From Protonemura montana (Eukaryota; Arthropoda; Insecta; Plecoptera; Nemouridae), in the NCBI GenBank assembly GCA_947568835.1, contig OX387610.1, positions 12,381,001 to 12,445,000 of the forward strand: a stretch of DNA of 64,000 nucleotides. Reading direction: 5' to 3'. The notes under the pieces are model-generated. The model saw nothing but the letters and a program-made list of their open reading frames with translations, was not told where the DNA came from and searched no databases. Positions 47,430 to 58,700 of the stretch are shown in pieces. A program made the translations under genes and the position numbers. Position 1 is the stretch's first letter. Each line of letters opens with the position of its first letter.

Positions 47430-47965
47430 ACCGAACGGTTTGGCGTGTTGGAAACATCGGTTCTAGTGAGATCGCCGAAGTTAAGCAACACTGCGCTGAG
47501 TCAGGTATTGGATGGGTGACCGTCGTACACATGACCAGTTCTGTTCGGGAGAGAGGTTGGAGGGATGAAAGTTAAGCAACACTGCGCTGAGTCAGGTATT
47601 GGATGGTTGACCATCATACACATGACCAGTTCTGTTCGGGAGAGAGGTTGGAGGGATGAAAGTTAGTACAGCAACTTCATTCGCCTTGCTTATCAACCTT
47701 AAGACAGCATGGATTTGTGGAGGAATCCTGTTGTTCGCGTTTTACCGTCCTTCGGAAGGGACGTTAAGCCGTTGGTCCCCTTGGTGCTATTCGACAGGAG
47801 AAGCTACGTGCCTGCACCGGGTTTCCCCTCCTCCCTTCTAGGCTAGGTTAGGTTCATTATCATCCTCATCATCATCCATTCATTTGTTGACGCCTTTAGA
47901 CCAGTGTCGCATGGCCAGATGTAAAAAAAAAACACTGCGTCGTTAAACACCACAAATCACCCGGT
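47430..47965 (+). mobile_element. 5S-rRNA-derived SINE with an internal 91-bp duplication
   Basis: Full-length copy in which the segment GTTAAGCAACACTGCGCTGA through GGTTGGAGGGATGAAA occurs twice in tandem (from about 47477 and 47570). Body and tail follow. It shows the first step of the 91-bp tandem growth seen in introns. Confidence 0.88.
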
Positions 47966-48424
47966 GCCGCCACATATCTTGGCCTGGCAGGTAGGAGAGG
48001 GTCATACAAGGCGAAAAATCCATCGCGTTTATTAGGGTGTCTTTATATGTCTCGATGGCATCAAATCTGCATTGTCCTTGTGATACCCGCGTTGCTGTTT
48101 TGCCTGTCAAAATGTGTCATCTTGAGTCGATCGTTCCAGCTTCATTTTCAAGAAAAAAATGTCAAAGTTGGATACTTAATCTATTACATACTCGATTGTC
48201 ATCATTCTTACTCCGAAGAGCCAGAAAATATCTCCAAAGTTTGATCTCTTTGATGACTTTTCCTCTCATTTTTTGTTTTGTTTCTCCTGACCCCATGTAC
48301 AATCTTATTGATAAGAACTGAAGAGGAGTATCAAACCAACTTTAAAAAAAAATCGTTGCGACCTTATTTCAAGTAGGAATTTCGCTTTGAGTCTGTGACA
48401 ATATCGCGCTCTATTCGCCCATTA

Positions 48425-48515
48425 GACCTGCGTCTCAGAAAGCGCCACGAATGGTTTCTTGCATGACAATAGATTTTATCGATAAAAATGGCAAAATCAA
48501 TGTTTAGAAAGATAT
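48425..48515 (+). repeat. Dispersed repeat shared with 39105-39190
   Basis: GACAATAGATTTTATCGATA then AAAATGGCAAAATCAATGTT parallels GACAATTGACTTCACTGATA then AAAATGACAAAACCAACGCT at 39138. Family unknown. Confidence 0.65.
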
Positions 48516-49730
48516 TGATGAGCGTAGCGAGCGTAATATTCAATTTTACTTACCCCAGAAATAAATCACTTGTGTGCACACCTCTGTTTTTTTTTTTTTT
48601 TTGCATTTTGGTTTGGTCAAGTCAACCACACGGGCTGCGAGTGCTGCACGCGCCCACGCTTTTCCCACTTACGGATTACCCTTTTCATCGACTTTACATC
48701 AATTCCACTGAAAAGCAAGTTACATACTAGGAAACTACCATTGTCAGAAGTCGCAATCAAAGAAACTCCCACACGCTCGTCTCACAGAAGACGTCTTCTG
48801 ATAAGGAAACCGTTTTTTTCATTCCAGCCAAACCTTTGAGCTGTCAAAATCAAAACATTCCACATTCGACAAAACACCCTGCACGCTACCTATCCGCCAC
48901 ACTTACAACTAAATACTCCATTATCGACCTACCCCCGTTACCGACACTTGACCCAATTCGGAGCATGGAGCTAGGTCAATACGAAGCAGCCATTGCGCCT
49001 GCGTAGAACCCAGTGGGTCGTTGTGTGCTGCGGTCGGAGTGCATCCAGGGGCACGGGCAGGTAGCACTGCATTTGTTTCGCGTAAAATACCTCGAGCACC
49101 CATAATTGCGGTGATTACCTCGGGTAAACCGTGCGGGAACCGAACTCAAGACTGTGGCTGCAAGTGATTATCAGTGGGACAGGGAGTTCGAAACAAGTGC
49201 AGTGCGTGGACGGCCGACGCAAGGGGGCTGTGCTAAAATGGCCAGGCTCGATGAAAAATCGCGCTCGGGATACGGGCTCAACAAGCCACCGAATAAATAT
49301 GCAACTAAACAGACGAAATAATAACGAGGCGAAAAAAAAAAGCAACGCGTAAATAAAAGGCAGTGCGAGGAAGGGTACCGCCAGGTGCCACGTGATAAAA
49401 TAAAACGAATATCTAAAACAGATAAATATATCGATTAAAAGCCTTCGGTTATTCTTGTAAATTTTAGCAATATATAACGTATAGGCGTGTGAAACGTATT
49501 TAAAGTTATATTTCCCATAGGACTTAGGTCATAATTTGGTCCCATATGAAATCGATGCTATGTCACCTTTAGGCTACCCGTTGTCCCGTCCATGCCTTAC
49601 GAGCATGGGTACAAGGTGCTGAGGTAGCTGACGGAAAACCACAGGCCTATCGACCTAGCGTGGTCCTCGTTCGACGCTCGAGACAAGCACTAGCACGTGA
49701 CCCCCGAAGGCGTTTCACTAGCGTCAAGAC

Positions 49731-52700
49731 ATGTCTGAAGAAGACAACTTTGAGGACGAGGTGAGAGGCGTCACACTCTCGACAGGCAATAGACCAGTGC
49801 CACAGGGATGTTGCCAGCACAGTATGTTAAAAGGACAAGGCTAAGCGGTGGCCGGTCCTTGGTGCTGTTGGACAGGAGCAGCCAACAAAGTGTGTCAGAG
49901 GGACAAGGCTAAGCGGTGGCCGGCCCTTGGTGCTGCTGGACAGGAGCAGCCAACATAGTGTATCAAAGGGACAAGGCTAAGCGGTGGCCGGTCCTTGGTG
50001 CTGTTGAACAGGAGCAGCCGACACAGTGTGTTAAAGTGACAAGGCTAAGCGGTGGCCGGTCCTTGGTGCTGTTGGACAGGAGCAGCCAACACAGTGTGTC
50101 AAAGTGACAAGGCTAAGCGGTGGCCGGTCCTTGGTGCTGTTGGTCAGGAGCAGCCAACACAGTGTGTCAAAGGGACAAGGCTAAGCGGTGGCCGGTCCTT
50201 GGTGCTGTTGGACAGGAGCCGCCAACATAGTGTGTCAAAATGACAAGGCTAAGCGGTGGCCGGTCCTTGGTGCTGTTGGACAGGAGCAGCCAACACAGTG
50301 TGTCAAAGTGACAAGGCTAAGCGGTGGCTGGTCCTGGGTGCAGTTGGACAGGAGCAGCCAACACAGTGTGTCAAAGGGACAAGGCTAAGCGGTGGCCGGT
50401 CCTTGGTGCTGTTGGACAGGAGCAGCCAACACAGTGTGTCAAAGGGACAAGGCTAAGCGGAGGCCGGTCCGTGGTGCTGTTGGACAGGAGCAGCCAACAC
50501 AGTGTGTCAAAGTGACAAGCCTAAGCGGCGGCCGGTCCTTGGTGCTGTTGGACAGGAGCAGCCAACACAGTGTGTCAAAGCGACAAGGCTAAGCGGTGGC
50601 CGGTCCTTGGTGCTGTTGGACAGGAGCAGCCAACACAGTGTATCAAAGTGACAAGGCTAAGCGGTGGCCAGTCCTTAGTGCTGTTGGACAGGAGAAGCCA
50701 ACACAGTGTATCAAAGTGACAAGGCTAAGCGGTGGCTGGTCCTTGGTGCTGTTGGACAGGAGCAACCAACACAGTGTGTCAAAGTGACAAGGCTAAGCGG
50801 TGGCCGGTCCTTGGTGCTGTTGGACAGGAGCAGCCAACACAGTGTATCAAAGTGACAAGGCTAAGCGGTGGCCAGTCCATGGTGCTGTTGGTTCACAATG
50901 TGTTTCTTAATTTTTCAGGAGCTGGTTTCCAGCGATCCAAACCAACGCAACTGGAAAGGGATCTCTATCGCCGTGCTGGTCATCGGCGCGGTGCTTGCGT
51001 TGATTGTGACGTCAGTTGTGCTGCTGACGCCTCCAGACGACGGACCACGCGTGCGCGGCTCGCGATTCACTCTACATGACGTCATAGGGGGCGAACTGGC
51101 AACGCCGCGGTTTAATGGCACGTGGATCCCTGGTGCAAGATCCACGTGTGCATCAGCAATGTGCGGTGAGTTTTGCTGATGGATTGGCGGCAAGGGGACC
51201 TCCTGGTAGGGCAAACTATAGGTGCGAGATGTAACCAGAATAAGGGGAAGTGGTTACAATCTGTGGTTACATGGTAATTTTTGGATCTAACCTTTATTTA
51301 TGATGGTTTTTAGACTTAAGGTTCACTTGATTTATCCTCAGCACTAGTTTTAACAAAAACTATTTGAAATGGGTTTTAAATGCTAAGTGAAGAACAACTA
51401 AATTTCCCGACGTTTCGTAACATGTACTATAGTTACTTCTCCATTTGCCGTTTAGATGTTTCTGGAAAATTGTTTGGAAAAGAAAATTTATAAAAAAATA
51501 TTCGGTTAATTTTATTGTTGCAATCTGGGTCGGGTATTAGATGGGTAACTATCATACACATGGCCAGTTATGTTCAGGAATTATATTGTTCGAGTTGTAA
51601 CGTCCTTCGGAAGTGACGTTAAGCCGGTGGTCCCCTTGGTGCTCTTCGACAGTAGTAGGCTACTTTACCTAGTTGGGCTGATTATCATCATCATCATCCA
51701 CTCTTTCACCGACGCCATTAGACCAGTGCCGCAGGGCCAGATGTTAAAACAGTGCGTCGTTAAATCCCAATAATCAATCAATACAATCCAGGCAAGCATA
51801 ACTTACCCTGCCTTTACCCTTGACAGTACGCCCCCTGTTTGCATGGCGGTCACCCATCCAGTATCTCTGAATGTTGCTTAACCTTCTGCTTGGTTGCCAG
51901 GCGACGAGTTCGTGTACCGAGACGAATGGGGTGGCGTCAGCGTGTACCACGCCGGCAACATGACGTCATACAGCGTAATGACCAACCAGACCTACGTGAG
52001 TACACCCGGCTAGTCCACTTGAAAACACAGCAACAATTAGCAAGGATTTTAATTGTTGTGTCTTTCCTCGCGAATTAAAAGAAAATGTGTGACGCATTTC
52101 ACTTCAAAGCTTTTCTATTTTTGTCGTGCACGTTTGCTACAATGAATTCTGTTTCTTCGAGCTCGCAAATCGCTGTAAATCAATGATCCCAACGTGGCCC
52201 TGAAGGAAGGGGAGGGAGGCCAAAACCAAGTGATCTCGTCACTGCTGATTGGAACCATTCACAAGAGAAGGGATTCCCCGGGATGACAGCTAGAGTTAAT
52301 ACAGCTGGCCGTGTCTGGCTGCTTGTCATTCCGTTGTTTCGAATTGTACGAATTGTGCGTGCATGTGTACATGTTCTCTGAGTCACTGTGCGTGCGTAAA
52401 AGCAGTTGTCTTCTTTGAGTCATGTTAAACACAGAGCAGCTCTCGGCCATTCCATGCCTGAAAGGAAGATATTTCTTTCGTGTGACAGTCAAGGAAAATC
52501 CATATAACCTAGGCAACCACCACTGCAGGTTAGGTAACCAACCTGTCTGGTATTTCAATGTGTGTTAGTCGTCTGATTTTTATTCCTCCAAGCCGCAGGT
52601 GTTTATGGTACTAATGAGGTTATTCACAACTCAAGGATTCTGTAATGCATTTAGTCTTTTATCGCTTTGTCACACTCAAAATCCCCCGTTGACGGTGGCA

Positions 52701-55700
52701 TCAGATTGCTCTGAAAATTACATTCAATCCAGTCCAGCAGCCGGGTAACCTGACTAAAGTCTGGTTGTATTCCGATGAAGTTTTCTAGCGCTTGTCTCTT
52801 TGCTTACAGAAACGCTATGGCCCGGCCGGCTACCAACTCTCACCCGACAAGCACTACCTGTTGCTGGCCACGGACGTTCGCAAGGTGTTTCGGTATTCAC
52901 ATACCGCGCAGTACACGATCTACGATGTCACGACCATGTGAGTTGAACGAGCAGCCTTGGCCTGGTTATAATCTTGGTTAACTTGGCTATTTATTTTAAT
53001 TCCTTCCCAATATTTCTTGCCAATGAGATGCCCTACCGCCATGTCCCCAGGGACACGTTCCCGGTGAAAGCCACGCCCACTTCGGGACCACTCCAGCTTG
53101 CACGCTGGGCCACCAGGGGCGCCGGCCTTGCCATGGTCCACGACGGCGACATATACTACCAGCCGACACCACGATCGGAACGAGTCTATCGAGTGACGGA
53201 CACTGCAGTGCCAGGAATCGTGTCCAACGGAGTGCCGGACTGGCTCTATGAAGGTATTGCGATCACCCATCCAACATCTGACTTAGTGCAGTGTTGCTTA
53301 ACTTTCATCCCTCCAGCCTCTCTCCCAAACAGAACTGGTCATGTGTATGATGGTCACCCATCTAACACCTGACTCAGTGCAGTGTTGCTTAACTTCAATC
53401 CCTCCAACCTCTCTCCTGAACAGAACTGGTCATGTGTATGATGGTCACCCATCCAATACCTGACCCAGCGCAGTGTTGCTTAACTTTCATCCCTCCAACC
53501 TCTCTCCCCAACAGAACTGGTCATGTGTATGATGGTCACCCATCCAATACCTGACCCGGCGCAGTGTTGCTTAACTTCAATCCCTCCAACCTATCTCCTG
53601 AACAGAATTGGCCGTGTGCATGGCGGTCACCCACCCCTGTGCTAAATTGTTGCTCAACCTACCGCTTGTCCCCACAGAGGAGGTGCTGGAGAGCGAGGCT
53701 GGAATGTGGTTCTCAGACGACGGACACCTTCTGCTGTACGCCACGTTCAACGACACTGATGTGCAGGAGCAACGCTTCCCTGTGTTCGGAACACAAGACC
53801 AGCAACCCCTCTACCCGCAGATACAATCACTACGCTACCCAAAGGTTGGGACTATTCAGCTATTATTAAACCCTAGGACACAAGCCCTGACAGTCAGTGA
53901 ATGTGTGGGTAGTGATGAAACAAGTCATGAGAGGCGAAAGTGCCGGCACTTAGCCAACTCCTGTTCTAACTCCTTCCGAAGGACGGTACATCTCAAACAA
54001 CAGGATTCCTCCACAAATCCATGCTGTCAAGAGTTTGATAAGCAAGGCAAATGAAGTTGTACTAACTTCCATCCGTTCAACAGAACTGGTCATGTAAACG
54101 ATGGTCACCCATCCAATACCTGACCCAGCGCTGTGATACTTAACTTTAGTGATCTTAGAAAGGGCACTCATACTGGGTCTCATGAATGTCCACTCCTACA
54201 AAAATCAGCCACATTTTCCGAGTAAAAAAAATGGTCCCAATGACTTCTACAGCTTGAGTAAAACCATAATCTTTACTATGGAATGGGACAGGTTTTACTT
54301 GCCAGTTCCTATGCTATTCTTACCTTGATCTAGATCCTGACTGATACCTAGGAAACATCGTATAAAATTCTGTGATTGCTAGACACACATCAATGCAGTT
54401 TACCTCAAGTGTCACTCGCCATATTTGGGGATTAAACTAAATAATTTGATAAATACTCAGGTTAAACAATGTGATTGTATTTGTATAAATTGTATTTATT
54501 TTTCTCTTACAAATGTGTATTTGCTGCTCTGTGGTAAGGTACATACTACATAGAACCACAGATTGACATACACAGATATATCACCTTACCCAGCTTTGGC
54601 TACGGCACGCTACGGCAAAAAATACTTGTTAAGCGAGCACTGAGGGGCGCTGGCATCGCGATGTATAGTAGCATCAGTTGAATATTGGGCCACCAGAGTG
54701 CAGGGTAATCGGTTTGACCGAGTGGTGGGGCGAGAGTACAGCTTGCTGAACTAAAAAATGGGTACTGGAGTTGGCGAAGTACTTGTCATTGGAAAAGGGA
54801 TCGTGTTAGTGTTAAAAATTGAAGAAAATGGAGGATTTAGGTGCAAACGTCGGTACACTGCAGCTGAATAAAAAGAAAGGCGAGTCCATTATCATATTGC
54901 AACTATATTTTAATCGCAAGCAGGGACATATGTGTGTTTCCTTCTGAAGGCACTGCAAGCTGACAGTACCTATTTTGTTTCTATTACAAATGCTTAATGG
55001 GTGGGGAAATAAAAATACATTAACAACAATATATTGTTATATTTCAGGTTTCAATTTGAAGAAACTAGAACAAAAAGTCAGTCTCATCTAAAGAGATCAA
55101 ATGAAAATACAAAGCAAGTCCCAATACCAGGGGCGCCGACTACGTGTGTGCCCGAGAGCTCGAGCAACCCTCGAAAACTCTTTGGATATTCTCAAATCTT
55201 TCGATACGAGATTTTTTTCCGTAACTCATCAATAGCTGTCAACATTCCAGGGCTAAAAAGTAAAAGCCATCCGTATGGCATGAGTTGCCGTACAGTAAGA
55301 TGGTTCAAAGAATCTTACAAAATCATTCTGAAAAATATATGACAACAGCTATATACTCGCTCATAATAATATTGACTACGCGATCGCGAAACTATAAGCT
55401 TGGCCAAGGTCAGCGCACCGCATACCCTTTGTAAGGCAGCGCCGACAAAGCAATGCGAATACCCCTATTTTTGTAGTTTCCACTCTCAGTACATGACCGA
55501 TCCTTTCGTAACAAGAACGACCAGCAATGATGTCATTAAAGGGGCACAAATCACGTTTTGGTCAGTTTGCAGTTTCAGATTTACTAATGTATTAAGGATT
55601 TGTAACAGCTGTGAATTGTTTGTTGATTTCCTTTAATAGGGCAGTGTTAAACGCATCCGGGGAAGTGATACGGGACGCGGTGTGCATTTTCCCGTTCCAC

Positions 55701-58700
55701 ACATTTTCTACCGTGGCACAAGGGGAGTGTATCACGTGGGTGTCTAGCTATGCGTCTAGATTTGATTTGGAACAAAACACTACTGAATATCTAAGCCGAT
55801 TTGCGATAAAAATGTTCCGAGAATCGCTAATACCAGAGCCATTTAACTCACAAAACCATCTTATGCTAATAATTTAATTTTGAAATTTTTTAAAGCACCA
55901 TTACATTCGGCTTCGAAACCTGATTTCAAATCAGTTTAAATTTTTGTTCTAATGTTGAAACTACCCTCTCTAGCATCAATTTACCGTGATCAACCAGCAA
56001 GGTTACTGGGCCACCTGCTCAGTCTCGCCAAACCATCGTAATCGCCTGGCGATATTATTATAAAACCCAGCAATGCGGGAATTCCAAGAAAATCAACATT
56101 GAGATAAGCACCCGCCAAGTCAAAGTACCTATCATTTAATAGATTTTCGAAATTTGAAACAATCCACATTACTTTCCGAAATGTTCTATGCGGAAATCTT
56201 TTTTGATCGACATCCTAGCCCCAGATTTAGCGATTTGACATAAGTTCTCACCCAACAATTTCAATATGACTTGGTCATGATCGTGAATTTATGCAACGAG
56301 AGGCTCACAGCGACTTCCAAGCGTGTTTATATAAGCAATATCCACCGAGTCTAACGGTCTGCAATATGGTATCACAATTTAGTTCAGTAGCAAGCATTTT
56401 ACTTGCCGAAATAAGCAGCCGACTAGATTTGACCTATCTCGTGTACGATTTATAGCTAAGAAAACTCGTTCATGACATCGCTCTGAGGTGCATTGTGACA
56501 ATATTCTTTCTGTACCGAACTGAACTTCTCGGTGCAATAAATTGAACTAATTAACGGTGTAACTAATAATGATAATATACAACAAATCAGGGAACAAGAA
56601 ATCACCCTTTATGTACTTAATCCTATTTCTTATTGATTTCTTATTGAACCACGCAGATATTTGATATTTGATATTTTTATTCAACTTGATATTTTATTGA
56701 AACGAATTTGAATTTGATCTAAAAAAAACGATCGCGAACTTCGATCTTCGATCGCGATTGTTTTTTGACGACGATCTTGATCTTTTTAAAAGATCGCTTT
56801 CAAAACGATCTTCCCCAAATATGGCACCCGAGCATCATTATAATTATTTTCTGGGGTGTTTACATTTTTCTTCAATGTTGGACTTGCTCGAACTCCGCTG
56901 CAGTTATCGCCTGGATACAGTAGGATAGCGGCAGCGCTGAGAGCGAATGTGAGCGAAAGGACTTTAGACCGATGACCGAGCAAGCTTGGAACAGATAGTA
57001 TACTTGAGAGGGAGCGAATGTGAGCGAAAGGACTTTAGACCGATGACCGAGCAAGCTTGGAACAGATAGTATACTTTAGAGGGAGCGAACGTAGCGCGAT
57101 CCCGTGTCCAGAGGGCAAACTATTTTAGCTTGTTGGTGAGGGGATTGGGGCGAATCTTGCGGGGCGAAAGCTTTCGCGTAGCTCCCAATAGCATAGGAGT
57201 GGACAATCTGTGTATGTCTATCTGTGATAGAACCTTAGGTACTCTATCCATATCTGCTCTATCCATAGTGATTAAATAATGGATAAACAAAAATATGTAA
57301 AATGTACGATTTTGATGGCTATTTATATGTAATGGCTCAGATATGTGATGGCTATTTAGCTTAGTAAAACTGATTATTATTATTATTATTATCATCTATG
57401 TCCCGATTTTGCAGCCTGGCACTCCCAACCCCACAGTGGCACTCTTCGTGGCAGACTTGGCAGACCCTAGCAACCTCCGTACCAGGGACTTGAAGCCCCC
57501 GCCTGTCGTCAAGGCATTCCCGTAAGTACGAAACAACCTACGTTGCTCAGAGTAGCAACATGTCCAACGCATGGGCTACCCATTTTAGCCACTGGTCTGA
57601 AATAACCTAGATATCGGTTGTGATTGTGATTTGTGAGACTTTGGAATCAAACAACAAGGCCGCCATCTTGAGAGTCCCTTTCTTGGAATATACATATAAG
57701 AGCCCGTGCCTTAGCCGGTGCTGTTGCTTCCTATAATGGATTGCCGAATTTCAATTTTGATCAGCTGGCTGGATCCTATTCTCTATCCAGGTTATTTGAG
57801 ATCAGCTGGCTGGATCCTATGCTCTATCCAGGTTTTTTTAAATCAGCTGGCTGGATCCTATTCTCTATCCAGGTTATTTGAGATCAGCTGGTTGGATCCT
57901 ATGCTCTAACCAGGTTATTTGAGATCAGCTGGCTGGATCCTATGCTGTATCCAGGTTATTTAAGATCATCTGGCTGGAACCTATGCTCTATCCAGGTTAT
58001 TTGAGATCAGCTGGCTGGATCCTATGCTCTATCCAGGTTATTTGAGATCAGCTGGCTGGATCCTATGTTCTATCCAGGTTATTTGAGATCAGCTGGCTGG
58101 ATCCTATGCTCTATCCAGGTTATTTGAGATCAGCTGGCTGGATTCTATGCTCTATCCAGGTTTTTTTAAATCAGCTGGCTGGATCCTATTCTCTATCCAG
58201 GTTATTTGAGATCACGGCATGTACCTTGGAGGCTGCAATACCAACTTGGTGTTAATAAAGATAACCTTTATCTATAACCAACATCGTTGGGTAACGAATG
58301 TCAGAGTTTTGAGTGCCGACGTTGTACCATGTTACAGTGAGTACTACTTCACGGCGGTCAGGTGGGTCAGCGTCACCGAAGTCGCCGTCATCTGGATGAA
58401 CCGCGCTCAGAACATGTCGGTGACCACAGTCTGCAAGAGTCCGGTGTGGTACTGCCAAGAGGTAGGCCATCCAACACCTCATCCGTTGTAGTAGTGCTTA
58501 ACTTTCATCCCTCCAACCTCTCTCCCAAACAGAACTGGTCATGTGTATGATAGTCCCCCATCCAATACCTGACCCAGAGCAGTGTTGCTTAACTTTCATC
58601 CCTCCAACCTCTCTCCCAAACAGAACTGGTCATGTGTATGATGGTCACCCATCCAATACCTGACCCAGAGCAGTGTTGCTTAACTTTCATCCCTCCAACC

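Larger units (their letters stand above)
42645..49730 (+). other. Upstream DPP region: long intron 1 with SINEs and other first exons
   Basis: If exon 1a is used, this is intron sequence. It carries three full plus-strand 5S-SINE copies, a reversed one, a 24-bp tandem repeat, a TGACA-rich block and the exon 1c candidate. No other coding exon could be supported. Confidence 0.45.

Noticed and set aside
44030..47560. 5S rRNA genes
   Set aside because: The 5S-like head is followed by a constant non-5S body and tail in every copy and lacks the 5S 3' end, so these are SINEs.
49916..50787. Series of ~63-aa open frames with the same peptide
   Set aside because: They are frames through the 68-bp minisatellite; 68 is not a multiple of 3 and each frame stops after about three units.
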